The position numbers were made by a program, and so were the translations under genes. From Ichthyophis bannanicus (Eukaryota; Chordata; Amphibia; Gymnophiona; Ichthyophiidae), in the NCBI GenBank assembly GCA_033557465.1, contig CM066047.1:6820001-6884000 (forward strand): a stretch of 64,000 nt of DNA, written 5' to 3'. Shown here piece by piece: positions 33,281-44,266 of this stretch; the first letter of the stretch is position 1; each line of letters begins with the position of its first letter. A model generated the notes under the pieces. It made no database searches, was not told where the DNA came from, and saw nothing but the letters and a program-made list of their open reading frames with translations.

Positions 33281-35437
33281 CATCCCCCTTCTTAAAATAT
33301 TACGGGCTGGGGAACATTCCTTTGCGCAGCACGTAATACGCGATACCGCAACCTTCTGCAGCTGACTTGCTTTTCGCTCCAGTCGACTGTTGTCTGCTGG
33401 TATCATTTTAGGGCTGGAAGTGTTTTTCGTAGACGCCAGCAAAACCAATCGTTCATGCCACGGCCGGAGTAGGTTCACATGATAGACTTGGTTGTGTCCC
33501 TTGTTGTCCTGGATTAGATATGAAGCTGAACCAATGGGTTTGATGACCTTGTAAGGCCCCTTCCATTGAGCTTCAAATTTTGGAGTCAGACCAGAGACTA
33601 AGACTATCACCTTCTCCCTCACACTCAGTTGTCTTGGTTTTGTGCATCGGTCATAATATTGTTTTTGCTTTTTCTGACTTTCTCTCAGTTTCTCTTCGGC
33701 GAAACGAGAAGTTCGTTCAAGGTGAGTCCTCAAACTCTTCAGAAATTGGGGTATTTCTACTTCATCCCCCACTGGTTCCGTCCACTGTTCTCGCAAGACA
33801 TCCAGTATGCCCCTTGGTGCTCGTCCGTACATAAGCTCATAGGGCGAGGTACCTAGGGAACTCTGTGTTCGCTCCCTACAGGCATACAAAATAAAGGGTA
33901 GCATAGTATCCCATTCGGTTGTTTCTCCATCCAAGGTGCGTCTAAGCATTTGCTTTATGCTTTGATTCATTCGCTCAACCAACCCATTGCATTGGGGATG
34001 GTAAGCCGCGGTTTTGAGATGGTGAATACTGAAGGCGTCCCACACCCGTGCCAGGTACCTGGACATAAAATTGCTGCCCCTGTCCGTCAATACTTCCTGC
34101 GGGAATCCTACTTTGCAAAAGAGTTTGATCAATTCAGTAGCAATGGACTTCGCCGAAATATTCCTCAAGGGTACTGCCCATGGGAAACGTGTGGCCTGGT
34201 CAATGATCACCAGTATATATTGAAATCCTCTTGGCGTTTTTATAAGAGGTCCCACTATATCCATGGCGAGTCTTCTTATTGGGTCTGAAATTACTGGCAT
34301 TGGGATTAGAGGCACCTCTGGCAGGCGCACAGGAGTTACGCGTTGACAAGAGGCACAAGACTCGCAGAAGCGGGTGGTTTCTCTAAAAACTCCTGGCCAA
34401 TAAAATCTAGCCAATATTTGATCAAGGGTGCCTTGTGCTCCCTTGTGACACCCTGCTGGGTGATCGTGTGCCAGACGCAGAACAAGAGATTTGAAAGTGT
34501 TTGGGACCACTAGTTGCTTCTGAACGTTTCCTGTTCGGAGGTCCTTACTTTCTCTGTACAAAATATCTTCTTCGATGATAAACCTAGGAAAGGTATCCTT
34601 TTCCTCTCGAGCGTGCTCAAACGCACGAGTCAGAGTAGGGTCCGCTCTTTGTTCCTTTCTAAAGGAGGGAAATTTTTCCATCAATTCAGAGGGTACCCAT
34701 GGCATTCCTTTCCCCGCTGCAAGCTCGGCTGTACCCAGAGAGCGACACTTTCTTTCCTTCCACTTCTCACCCTTTGATTTCCTTTCCCTCACTGCAGGCT
34801 CATTTATCAAATCTTCATGAGAAGGGAGGTCTTCCAAAGTAGCATCTCGGGAACAAGAGGGGGTTTCGGAGGTCTGAGCTTGCGAGTGCGTCGAGACTAG
34901 AGCTTCCCGTGGAAACCTTGTCTTCTTTACTTTTTCCACAAGAGGACTGGGAACTGCTCTACTCTCAGAGCGAATGCAAGTGGATACTGGAGCTCTCTGC
35001 GGAGACAACCCTTCTTTCAGACTTCTCCTGAACTGGGGCCAATCACGGCCCAGTACCAGCTCTTGGGGTAACCTAGGCACCACAGCTATCAGCATTTCTT
35101 TCTCAATGCCTAGCCCTTTAACCCACAATTTGTACACGGGATAGCGGGTAGCCGCACCATGTATACATTTTATTCTCACATTACCCTCTGGCTGATCTGG
35201 AACTGCCATGCCTTGCTCCCTGACCACAGACCATAATTCTCGCGAAATCATAGTTTGGTCAGCTCCAGAGTCTAAAAGTGCTTTTGCATTTATCCCTTGA
35301 ATTTCCACATTCAAGACAAAACCTTCGCGTATTGCTTTTGGTCTTTCACCAACAAGAGCAGTACGTGAACTACATTCTTGTTTTAAATGCCCTTTCTTAC
35401 CACAAGCAAAACACCTTTTAGTCATTTCTTTTGACAC
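33077..35437 (-). CDS. Gypsy-type zinc knuckle-protease-integrase polyprotein
   Basis: An uninterrupted 786-codon frame. Residues 9-22 form a CCHC zinc knuckle (CFACGKKGHLKQEC). DSG at 56-58 is the aspartic protease active site, with LVLGRDW near 128-133. A charged linker lacks any RT motif. The integrase has an H2C2 finger (H326/H331, then C358/C361 or C364) and the catalytic residues D393, D452 and E488, with exact D-35-E spacing. A GPY/F-type module follows (AQWKGPYKVIKPIGSASYLI). From about residue 720 the frame is inside the 3' LTR. The first Met is only the first in the open frame; translation probably begins upstream in gag. Protease followed by integrase recalls Gmr1-like elements, whose RT comes after integrase, but no RT follows here. 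Function: processing and integration; RT would have to come from another element. Confidence 0.9.
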   Translation of the reverse strand: MSKEMTKRCFACGKKGHLKQECSSRTALVGERPKAIREGFVLNVEIQGINAKALLDSGADQTMISRELWSVVREQGMAVPDQPEGNVRIKCIHGAATRYPVYKLWVKGLGIEKEMLIAVVPRLPQELVLGRDWPQFRRSLKEGLSPQRAPVSTCIRSESRAVPSPLVEKVKKTRFPREALVSTHSQAQTSETPSCSRDATLEDLPSHEDLINEPAVRERKSKGEKWKERKCRSLGTAELAAGKGMPWVPSELMEKFPSFRKEQRADPTLTRAFEHAREEKDTFPRFIIEEDILYRESKDLRTGNVQKQLVVPNTFKSLVLRLAHDHPAGCHKGAQGTLDQILARFYWPGVFRETTRFCESCASCQRVTPVRLPEVPLIPMPVISDPIRRLAMDIVGPLIKTPRGFQYILVIIDQATRFPWAVPLRNISAKSIATELIKLFCKVGFPQEVLTDRGSNFMSRYLARVWDAFSIHHLKTAAYHPQCNGLVERMNQSIKQMLRRTLDGETTEWDTMLPFILYACRERTQSSLGTSPYELMYGRAPRGILDVLREQWTEPVGDEVEIPQFLKSLRTHLERTSRFAEEKLRESQKKQKQYYDRCTKPRQLSVREKVIVLVSGLTPKFEAQWKGPYKVIKPIGSASYLIQDNKGHNQVYHVNLLRPWHERLVLLASTKNTSSPKMIPADNSRLERKASQLQKVAVSRITCCAKECSPARNILRRGMCDAAGADESPDERHETVLHREKDVHRVQCSQGPARGSRSAVRETGVPRPAGQEHMTNNSHASRRSSL

Positions 35438-35479
35438 AACATCCTGTATTACTATCGATTCTGGATCTTCGGGAACATT

Positions 35480-35703
35480 TAACGTTCCTTCTCCTTTTAT
35501 ATGAGTTTACCCTTAGTGTATTTATTGGCCTCTTGTATCCTGTCTTGTATCTCCTATACTTTTGTCTTCTGTCCTTTACAAATTTGTATATTTCCTTTCC
35601 TTCTCTGGCTTTGGCCAAAAAATGTTTATGTATTTTATTATTGTACACCGCCTTGATTGTTACAGAAAGGCGGTTTTTATCAAATGATTAAACCTTAAAC
35701 CTT
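35480..35703 (+). repeat. L2-type LINE/SINE 3' end inserted in the LTR element
   Basis: It contains the perfect hairpin CCGCCTT/AAGGCGG and a short TTAAACC tail, opposite in strand to the LTR element. It lies between the gag remnant and the zinc knuckle, so it interrupts the reading frame leading into pol. Its left edge is approximate. Confidence 0.7.
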
Positions 35704-35832
35704 ATAGTTATGTAGGGTAATGTCAGAGTCCACCACCTCAGAAACAAACCCAGTTTCTTGCACTTGCACAACAATTTCATCTCCCTGAGTATGTTCCCCA
35801 TTAGCTCCTACTGTTAAGTCATTGCATGTCCA

Positions 35833-36054
35833 TCATCCATCCCTTGGATTGCTGGGTCCAGCCTCCAGTAGCCTCCCTGCGTTGGCCTTTGCCAGCTCCT
35901 CCCGCTGCTGAGCCAACCAAGTTTCCATGTCCTGCAGGACCGGCTGTTGCTGTGCTTGCATGGCTTGGAGGGCCTGCGCTTGGTTTTGCCGCGCCAACTC
36001 AGCTTGTCTGTCGAACTGTAGCGCCATCCACGCGCAAAACTCCTTTTGCTCTAT
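35833..36054 (-). pseudogene. gag N-terminal remnant of the first LTR element
   Basis: The frame encodes IEQKEFCAWMALQFDRQ and a Gln-rich coiled stretch (AMQAQQQPVLQDMETWL). It aligns with the gag start of the second element (MEQGELLSWMADQFQQQQ). The aligned start codon is ATA here instead of ATG. The capsid/SCAN-like part found in the second element is missing, so gag is truncated and probably not made. Confidence 0.7.
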
Positions 36055-36522
36055 ACTGCACCTGTAAAGAAACACAAAAGAAAAAAAAACAAGTGTGGCT
36101 CCACTAAAATGAGCTCCCCTTTTTTTTTTCCTTTTTTTTTTTTCCAAACTTCCCCCTGCTATCCAACACAGATCAGGCTTATTTACAGTTTACCTGACAT
36201 CCGTGTTGTATCAGCCTTGGAATACTCGTTGCTGTTGCACTCCGCAGCTCTCCGCCTCTGGTATCAGCAACAGGATTTTCAGCTCACTGGTCCAGGTGTC
36301 CCCCTTCAGGATTTTCACCATCTGATCCGGTTTCTGGTTACTCCTTCCCAGGTTTTACCCTCCGATCCAGTTTCCCGCCAATCCGTTCCGGGTTTTACTT
36401 TTCCAATCCGGTTTTTTCAGGTATTCCACTCCGGGTTTTATATTTTTAAACCTAGGAGTTTATTTTTCTCTCTTTTGCAGTTGTAAGGCACCCAATAAAA
36501 CATCCAACAACTACGCCATTTA

Positions 36523-37846
36523 TGTCAGCAACACTTCCCTGGTGGCCAGTGGATGCCAGGGCAGGTGCGACACAAAATATAAAGTTAAGATTTGAGAGTC
36601 TTTTACAAGGCCCAAATGGCTCTTGGTCTTTGTAGTTTCCTTGAGCTCCAAAGCTCTAATGAAATACTTAAGCAGAGTGGTGGGGAAAAATAAGGCTTTT
36701 ATTTCCCATCTTTGCTGAGGTTCAAAAGTATTGGGTTACAACATGAAAGCAAAAGTCCTTACTTCAGGTAGAATAACAAACTTAGGCTTTTCAAACAAAA
36801 CTATCATACATTACAGGAATGGTGGTGCTTAAACAAACGAAGAATGCTCTGTTGGTACTTTAAACAGATCACAACTCTGGCAGAGATTCTAGACTCCCGG
36901 AAATACGCAATGTACAATCCATGTCATGGTCAGATACCTCTTCTATGGGATCCACTTGCATTTGCTCATAATCCGATACCTCTGATTCAGTGTCCCTGGT
37001 TTCATGCAAACCATATTCAGGGGTTTTATATATTTGCTCTAGCAAGTCCCACTGTCCTGGGCCTAACCTAGGGCGTCGGCCCTGTGCTATATTGAGCTTA
37101 CAAGTATCCCTTCTTCTTGGAGGTTTTATATCAGCATTATATAAACCTTTATCCTTCACAGCATTCTTCTTAGACATATATTTTCCATACCTTTTATTGC
37201 AGCTGCCTGGTGATGAAAGGTTTTCTCCTTTGGCTTGCTTCCTCCACTCAGAAGCTTCGTGCCAATCCTTTCTCTGAAAGTTTGCTTTAGCTTTCAACCG
37301 TGGGAACAGCTCTCCTGGTAAGTGCCTGCTCCTGCAACAGCCCAAATCCTGGCTTCCGTGCTCAGCCTGGCTTTTCCTTCCCAACTGATTCCCACTTGCT
37401 TCTTGCTTGCAATCAATGTAAGGCTTTCTCCTCTGCCAGCCAACAGCTTTCTCACCAACCTGAGCCGGTCCTTCCTTGGCTCCTTGTGGCTTCCTGTTAG
37501 CTCCTGGAGATTCTCTGTTAGATCCTTCTCTGGCTTGAGACGATTCTCTTCCAGCTTGACCTGGTCCTCTCTCCTGGACCCGACCTGGTCCTCTCTGGAT
37601 CCGACCTGGTCCTCCTCCCTTAGCTTGAGGCAGTTCTTCCTTATAAAGAACTTCTCTCCTTGAGGCATGTGAATTGTCTGTCATGTGCTCCTGACCAGCT
37701 GGGCGTGGCACTCCAGTCTCTCTGACTGCACTCCTGCTCCCTCTAGCTGGTCCCTGTGAACATTGCACTCTGTGCACATCTTTTTCTCTGTGTAAAACAG
37801 TTTCATGTCTCTCATCAGGGCTCTCATCAGCCCCCGCTGCATCACA
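36523..37846 (-). repeat. 5' LTR of the first LTR element
   Basis: It is 1324 bp, 23 bp longer than its partner (a 21-bp tandem duplication near 37,585 and 2 bp near 37,652). It starts TGTGATGC on the minus strand and carries the unbroken LTR reading frame. The GTAC duplication follows at 37,847. Confidence 0.9.
36869..37846 (-). CDS. LTR-encoded protein, intact frame (about 325 codons in the LTR)
   Basis: The frame is open from upstream of the LTR edge and, within the LTR, begins CDAAGADESPDERHETVLHR, the same frame in which pol enters the 3' LTR. It runs without a stop to 36,869. The first half is rich in G, R, Q and E (repeats such as GPGRVQERGPGQ). A Lys-rich middle follows (KRYGKYMSKKNAVKDKG). 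The acidic end reads QMQVDPIEEVSDHDMDC. The second LTR element has an LTR frame with a similar end. I know no domain match. It could be a C-terminal extension of pol made from the 3' end, or an accessory protein. Accessory genes in LTRs are known from some retroviruses (for example the superantigen of MMTV), but no homology is implied. Confidence 0.6.
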   Translation of the reverse strand, partial: CDAAGADESPDERHETVLHREKDVHRVQCSQGPARGSRSAVRETGVPRPAGQEHMTDNSHASRREVLYKEELPQAKGGGPGRIQRGPGRVQERGPGQAGRESSQAREGSNRESPGANRKPQGAKEGPAQVGEKAVGWQRRKPYIDCKQEASGNQLGRKSQAEHGSQDLGCCRSRHLPGELFPRLKAKANFQRKDWHEASEWRKQAKGENLSSPGSCNKRYGKYMSKKNAVKDKGLYNADIKPPRRRDTCKLNIAQGRRPRLGPGQWDLLEQIYKTPEYGLHETRDTESEVSDYEQMQVDPIEEVSDHDMDCTLRISGSLESLPEL

Positions 37847-39089
37847 GTACATATAAAAGGATGGACATATTAACATGCAGAAAACGGACCTCAGTTTAGA
37901 TCTATTACCATAATTATAATCAGTGAAAAAGGAGGGGGGGGGGTGTTCGTGTATGCGATGGATTGGTACATAGGGGTTATGTGGGGAAGAGGTCTTGCAT
38001 TGATTCATTTGTACTAAAATGTTCAATGAATGGGTGTATCATAAGCTATTTCCTGAATGTTATTAGGTTATTAGTGCATCAAAGTCTATCTGGGGCAGAG
38101 TTCCATAGGATTGGTGCAGTAAAGCTAAAGGCTCTGTTGGTCATTGCCTGGATGGATTTTCGATAGGTTGATGATATGAGTAGCTTGTTTTGTATGCCTT
38201 CCCTTCTTATTCTGTCATTTGAAGGTTTCTTTATGAGGTTGATTAGGAATGATGGTGACAGGTTCTTTATTAGTTTGGATGTGGTCATTAGTATTTTATA
38301 TTTAATCCTGCTTTGGATTGGTAGCCAATGCAGCTTGTATAGAATAGGTGTGATGTGTTCTCTTGGATTTGTTTTGATGGCAATTCTAGCAGCAACATGT
38401 TGGGCTATGCGAAGGTGGTTTATTGCTTGTCTCGGGAGTCCTTGGAGGATGCTATTACAGAAGTCAATATGGGGGAATACCATAGCATGGAGTATGGATC
38501 TAAAATCCTGATGTGGCAATAAGGGCCTCAAGTGTTTAATCAGCCTTAGTTTATTATAAATTAGACTAGTGGTTCTTTTCAAATGGGTTGTTAAGCTCAG
38601 CGATCCATCAAGGGTAACACCGAGGTATTTTAAATTCTTTATCGCTAATGATACATCCTCAACTTTTAGGTCTGGAGGTGCGAAAATTTTTCGTTTCTCT
38701 TTATAAATAGGACTTCTATTTTTTTATAATTGATTTTGAGGTTATGATAACTTAACCACTGTGAGATTTAGTAAAGCATGAGGTGACGCTGGTAAAATTG
38801 GGTTTTGTTATATCGAATGGGAGGAATAGCATTATATCATCTGCATAGATGGAACAGCCAACATTGAATCCTTGAATAATATTACATATGGGTTGTAAAT
38901 ATATAGTAAATAATAGTGCCGATAGGGCAGAGCCTTGAGGTAACCCTTGTTTCTGTGAGAAAGTTGTTGATGTTTTTTGTCCTATTTTAGGTTGCTGGCA
39001 CCATTCAGAAATGCATGATTGGAACCATTTTAATGTCGTGACGTATAACCCAATTTGCTTAAGTCTTTCCATAAGACTGCATGGTTAAT

Positions 39090-39391
39090 TAATTTATTTA
39101 TTTACATTCTCGTATATACCGTGCTATTCTGCATCAGTGCGGTTTAAATTGAACAAACTGAAATTACATTGAACAGGGTATTATAACTTGGAGATAACTA
39201 TTTTACAGGGAACATGGGCTATGGAGGGTTAAGTGGCTTGCCCAAGACCACAAGGAGCACCTGTGGGACTAGAAACCCCAGTCCTTCCGGCCCAAGGTTG
39301 CTGTCCTCTAGTGGGATTTGAACCCCCGACCTTCCGGCCTGAAGTACCTTGCCCCAGCCACTAGGCTACTCCTCCACTTGAGTCAATTGAG
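39090..39391 (-). mobile_element. tRNA-derived CORE-SINE with L2-type tail, copy 1
   Basis: Minus-strand order: A box TAGCCTAGTGG, B box GGTTCAAATCC, a MIR-like core (CTTGGGCAAGCCACTTAACC), then a TAAACCGCACTGATG tail hairpin and (TAAA)n. Target duplication TTAAT flanks it (39,085-39,089; 39,392-39,396). It interrupts the L2 reverse transcriptase frame exactly. The copy at 53.64-53.93 kb is nearly identical. Confidence 0.9.
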
Positions 39392-39560
39392 TTAATCGAG
39401 TCAAAGGCAGTGGCAATATCTAAAAATATTAGGATGCCCACTTTGGATTATCTATAACCTTTATAAGGTTGTCAAAAAGTCCAATTAGAAGGGTCTCAAC
39501 ACTATGGCATGGCCGCAAGATTACGCTATCCAAACAACGGTACGTTAAATCTAGAAGCCT

Positions 39561-40315
39561 TAGGAAAATGCTATATTAGAAGGAGAATATGATCTCAACT
39601 GCATTTGTAATCTACATTCTTTTCTACTTGATAATGTGTAAACTTACAGGCTTCATATGACAGTAATATGCATTTATAAATTAGTTTATAACTTTTAAAT
39701 TATAGGCTTAACCTACTTGTAGACTAGCACCTTATTCACATATATGTCACATTGTTTCTCCTAATTAGCTCATAGCTGACTCTGTTAAAAAGTCTTCATT
39801 TGTAGCAATATCAGTGTTACAAATGCTAATCCATACTTTTAAACTGTACCAGTGCATCCTTAACTAAAGTTTTCTTAAAGTTAAAATTTTCTTCAACCAT
39901 TCTCCTCATTCTATCATTTGTTTAATACCCAATTGAAATTCAAATTTTAGGCATTTAATTCTCAGTCTGAAGCATAACTGTCTAACACTTCATTTGCACT
40001 TCTCACTTAAATATATAGGGAAACATTCTATATTTTGCCCTAAATTTCAGTCATATTCCAACTTGTAGTAGACACATCTTTGAGCTAATTCTCAGCCCCT
40101 CAATTTTACCATTATATATACTGTTGTAACTTCACTCTAACACCTTAGATGTATTCCCATCTAATACTATCCCTCTTTCTTGGAACAATTATACTAGCTT
40201 GTTTAACGCTAAAACTTAATGCTCAACTGTCAACCCACCCTCACACCGAACCTATCCCAATAGTACGCTTGACTTATGATGACTTTAAAGTACACTCCTC
40301 TGACAGAAATTTAAG
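39561..40315. other. AT-rich flank, possibly L2 5' region
   Basis: No gene. Weak similarity in reading (THPHTEPIPI) to the N-terminal region of the L2-like copies suggests it may be the 5' part of the LINE that resumes at 46.25 kb, with the Ngaro-like element inserted between. This is inference only. Confidence 0.3.
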
Positions 40316-40439
40316 TCCGAGCGCGGAGTCGCGAAGGACGGCGGTAACCGGGCGGTCTGCCCGGTCCCGGCCCGTCCTTCCATCTTCGGAAGAAGAAAAG
40401 GGGGGGGGGAGAGAAGAGAGAAGGAGCAGGCGGGGGTCT

Positions 40440-40560
40440 GATGACGCAGGCAGCAATTTTGAAGGGATTGGCTCCGCAGAAGGAGAGAGCAGAGCCAATC
40501 AGAGCTGCCGGCGCTGGAGGGGGTTTTAAGGAAGGAGCCGTTTACGCTCCCCCCTTTTGT
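40440..40560 (+). promoter_or_regulatory. Probable pol II promoter of the Ngaro-like element
   Basis: It holds an inverted CCAAT box (ATTGG, 40,467-40,471), a direct CCAAT box (40,495-40,499) and TTTTAA at 40,524-40,529, followed by GC-rich leader sequence. A TGACGCAG word at about 40,442 resembles a CRE/AP-1 site. The arrangement looks like a promoter; function is inference. Confidence 0.45.
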
Positions 40561-41093
40561 CCGGCGGCGGGTGCGGAGACGGTAAGGCTTCTTGCGTGCA
40601 GACTGAGGAGAGCGTGATCCGGTAAAAGAAAAAGAGGTTTGGGCAGCGCAGGAAGCGGGGTAAGGTGGTCGGGGGCCGCCGCGTATGTTTGCCTGGCCTG
40701 TGCGGCGTGTGCTAAGGTTAGCCTTTGGTGTGGTGGGTTATTCGGCGTTGCGAGGCAGAGGTTGTGCCAGCTGAGGGTCCAATTCGAAGGGCGAAACGGA
40801 TTTTCGGGGAGGCGGAAAGTGATAAATTAAAAAAAAAAAAAAAAAACCAATTCGGCTCACTTTAATACTCCGGCGTTTTTGCTTGGGGCCTGTACGCCTG
40901 GGCTGCATGGCACGTGGAGTGAAAGCCGGGGCAGCTGGCCCTGGTAGGGCTGCGCAGGCAAGGGGTTTTCCAGTGGGTAATAGGGTTAGGGCTGCTGGGA
41001 GGGGGGATAGCGGGGGGGGGTCGGGGTCAGCGAGGCACGGCCAGTCGGAGGCTGCCTCGAGCAGCGGCGCCTCCACGAGGTCGGGGAGAAAGG

Positions 41094-42654
41094 TTGGCAG
41101 CAGTACGGGGAAAAGGGGCTGCAGGTTCCAGTACGAGGGGGCAAGCTAGGCGGGGACAGTCCCAAAGGGGCGGTGGGATGGTTGATGCTGGGCCTTTGCC
41201 TGCGGTGTTAAATGAACATGGGTCCGCTAGGGATGGGGATGAATTCGTAGAGGGTGGGCAGGTGCTTGAGCAAGAGGGTATAACTCGGAGGGGATGGGGT
41301 TATGGGCATATGGGTGTTGGACCTATGGTGGTGCCTCCGGGTGCACATGCCATAAATCCTAGCGACGGGGTGTCCTGGGAGAGTGGACAAAGGGGCCCTG
41401 GTGCCTTTGGGGCTTGGGGTGGTCCATCTCCATGGGGACACTGGTTGGGGGGTGGGCAAGGTTCCTCTCGGGCGGAATGGTTGGATGCCTGGCAGCCTGG
41501 GTGGTCTTCTCCTGTTCCCCCTCCCCCTCTTTTTCCTATTATGTCTCAACAGGGTACAACGTCATTATCAGGAAGAGCCGACAGTGGACGGCGGCAAGTA
41601 GAACGCTTGGATTCGACTCTGATCCGTCAGCGGGAGATGTCCAGTGATGGTGCGGTTCGAGAAGCTGGTGGACGAGAGCAGGATGCGGGGCTCAGTACCG
41701 TGGATGTTGGTCCGGATGATGTGGTGCCATCTGCGACTGGTGTTGCAGGTGAGTTACAAGCGGATTCGGGTGAGAGGAGTAAGGAGAGTAGTAAGAGGAA
41801 AGCAAAAAGGACGGCAAAACGGAAACATTCCTGTATAAGGCGTCGCAGGTACAGTTCGTCGTCGGCTTCGTCCTCGGCTTCGTCTTCTTCGTCGACGTCA
41901 TCGGATGATAGCATGTGTCGGCAGAGGAAGGGTGATGGAAAGGTCTCAGGAAGAGGGCCCGAGGGTGGTTTGCCGTCAGCAGTGGTAATTTCAGAGTTAT
42001 GGGAGGGAGTGCCACGGAAGTTGCAGCATAAAATTAAAAAGCGGCGTTATATCGATATTTTCCGGTTGCTAGAAGGTCGCAAACGATCGGGTGAAAGTCG
42101 GAAGAAATGTAAGGAGGATGAGAAGGCGGGGCATATTAAGAAAGTGTCAAGAAATGTGGTCAATTGGACACGGGCATTTTTGCGTTTGATTAGTGTTTGG
42201 GGACAACATTACCCGGGGCAATACGAGCGGCTTTTATCTTACGCGGATTCAATTTTGGAAGCGTCGCAGACGCATGAAGGGTGGTCATGGTTAAACTATG
42301 ATGAGAAATTTAGAGATAAGATGGAAGAGAATAGAGGGGTGTCATGGGGTATGCAGGACATTAATTTGTGGCTGACCCAGATGTCGGCCAGGGGTAGTGT
42401 CGGAGGAGGGGCAAAAGGGGCGGTCATCAGCGGGGGGGGGGCCTAGTCGGTCCTTTCGTGGGGGAGCGAGTTTCGGGCAGCAGCGTGCCGGGGGCACTGG
42501 GGCAGGGGACGTTTGCTGGAGATTCAACAAGACCTCGTGCCCTTTCCCCGATTGCAAATTCCGGCACGTCTGTTCCCTTTGCGGGGGAGCGCATTCAGCC
42601 GTTAAATGTGTCAAAAAAGGGAGCCCCCTGCCTCCGACTTCTGGCGCAAAGTGA
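41094..42654 (+). pseudogene. Ngaro gag-like protein with Cys/His finger
   Basis: The first frame (41,094-42,446) is Gly-rich, then has a basic and Ser-rich block (KRKAKRTAKRKHSCIRRRR, then a Ser run), then a helical region (VNWTRAFLRLISVWGQHYPG). At the G10 tract (42,429-42,438) the frame is lost; the next frame carries a finger region, CWRFNKTSCPFPDCKFRHVC followed by SLCGGAHSAVKC, ending at 42,654. This Cys/His cluster is typical of gag proteins in DIRS/Ngaro elements and should bind nucleic acid. A base change in the G tract is enough to explain the break. Confidence 0.75.
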
Positions 42655-42655
42655 T

Positions 42656-44266
42656 GCAAGGTTGTTGGGCCTCGCCCCCACGCCTGTTAGAGTGCCAGTA
42701 TTGAATGCTTGGTTGGGCCAGTACCCTAGACAACACGATAGAGAGGTTTTATATTCGGGTTTTAATTATGGTTTTGTAATCCCAGTATGTGGGCAAGTGG
42801 GGGGGTCGGTGGGGCGGAATTCAGTGTCAGTGAAGCGATTTGCGTCGGTGGTGAAAGAAAAGTTGGCAGCGGAATTATCGCTTGGTAGGGTAGCGGGCCC
42901 ATTTGTCAGTCAGCCATTCGAAAGAATGGTGATTTCTCCATTGGGTATAATACCAAAGAAGGAGCCGGGGAAATTCCGTCTGATACATAACTTGTCCAGC
43001 CCCATAGGAGCTTCGGTCAATGACCATATTCCGCGGGAATTATGTTCCGTGCGATATGCGTCCTTCGACAAGGCAGTGAAACTAGTACGATCCGCTGGGC
43101 GTGGGGCGCGGATGGCAAAGGTGGATATTGAGTCCGCGTTCCGGCTGCTTCCAGTACACCCTGCGTCGTTTTACTTGTTGGGTTTTTGCTTTGAAGATGG
43201 TATTTATTTTGATAAATGCATGCCCATGGGCTGTGCCATCTCTTGTTCATACTTCGAGAAGTTTAGTACTTTTCTGCAGTGGGCGATTGAAAGTAAAGTG
43301 GGTATAGCGCAGGTAGTGCATTATTTGGAGGATTTTTTATTTGTAGGGTCGGAACACTCTGAGGAATGCCGCGTATTGCTGGATGGTTTTCTGGAATTGT
43401 CCAAGGAATTGGGTGTGCCGTTGGCAAAAGAAAAGACGGAAGGTCCTACTACGCGGATCACTTTTTTGGGGGTGGAGCTAGATTCAGACTTCATGGTGGC
43501 ACGTCTCCCCCAGGAAAAAATTCGCGGCTTGCGGGTGTTAGTGGCCAATGTACTGGCATCATCGTCCTTGACCCTGAGGGAGATGCAAGCTTTGATAGGC
43601 TCGTTAAATTTTGCTTGTAAGGTGATACCGATGGGCCGGGTATTTTTGAGGCGTTTGGCGGCAGCTACTGCGGGGGTGCTTAGGCCTCATCATCATCTGA
43701 GAGTCTCAAAGTCAATTAAGGCGGATTTGCGGATTTGGCAGGTCTTTTTGGAAGAATTTAATGGGACCACAGTATTACTGGAACCGGAGCTCACCAGTGC
43801 GGATTTGCAATTGTATACTGACGCGGCGGGGGGCGGGGGTTTGGGCATTTACTTCGCTGGGGCTTGGTGCGCGGAGCGTTGGCCGCAATCCTGGTACGAG
43901 TCGCGGATTACCAGTAACATAACTTTTTTGGAACTGTTTCCCATTTTAGTTGCACTGGAATTGTGGCCGGAGAGACTTTCTAACAAAACGGTTTTGTGGT
44001 GGTGTGATAATGAGGCGGTAGTTCAGGTGGTGAACCATTATTCACCGCACTGTCTTTTGGTGGCTAACTAGATGAGGGAAGTGGTTTTAGCTTGTTTGCG
44101 GTTAAATGTGTACTTGAAGGCTCAACATATACCAGGGTATGCTAATTCCATCGCTGATTCTCTTTCCCGTTTCAAGTTCGAGCAATTCCGACGATTGGCA
44201 CCACAAGCGGATGCAGAAGGAAGTGCGGTCCCCTGGAAGTTATGGAGTCTTGGCCATCCGGGATGA
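42656..44266 (+). pseudogene. Ngaro reverse transcriptase-RNase H
   Basis: The open frame is usable from about 42,656; sequence upstream is the finger read in a shadow frame. RT motifs: GIIPKKEPGKFRLIHNLSSP, AKVDIESAFRLLPVHP (catalytic Asp), CMPMGCAISCSYFEKF, and HYLEDFLFVG where YLDD is expected, so one catalytic Asp is Glu. RNase H: LYTDAAGGGGLG, LELFPILVALE, WWCDNEAVVQVV. A TAG stop at 44,069-44,071 cuts the RNase H; the frame continues with HIPGYANSIADSLSR to 44,266. It copies element RNA in family members; this copy is inactive. Confidence 0.85.

Larger units (their letters stand above)
31980..37846 (-). mobile_element. Ty3/Gypsy-type LTR element without reverse transcriptase
   Basis: Two direct LTRs (36,523-37,846 is the 5' LTR, 31,980-33,280 the 3' LTR on the minus strand) start TGTGATGC and end CTGACA. 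A 4-bp target duplication, GTAC, flanks it (31,976-31,979; 37,847-37,850). A polypurine stretch (AAGAAGGGGGATG) precedes the 3' LTR. The internal part is only about 3.2 kb: a gag N-terminal remnant, then one open frame with zinc knuckle, protease and integrase. The capsid region and RT-RNase H are absent. By eye the LTRs differ at about two dozen sites plus a 21-bp and a 2-bp indel, so the insertion is fairly young. Confidence 0.9.
31785..39560 (-). mobile_element. L2-like LINE, host of an LTR element and a SINE
   Basis: The minus-strand 3' tail (hairpin CCGCTTT/AAGGCGG and TAAA tail) lies at 31,785-31,860. After the LTR element (31,980-37,846) the LINE resumes. It encodes LHWLPIQSRIKYKILM and PHIDFCNSILQGLPRQA (38,079-38,582), then GLPQGSALSALLFTIYLQPI and YADDIMLFLPF (38,752-39,072) with the catalytic Asp pair. 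After the SINE (39,090-39,391) it continues with DIATAFDSIN. Removing the SINE gives an uninterrupted FDSIN-HAVLW reading. Stops and frameshifts make the copy inactive. Confidence 0.85.

Noticed and set aside
38079..39072. Host reverse-transcriptase-like gene
   Set aside because: Stops, truncation, tail and nested insertions show an ordinary dead L2-like LINE.
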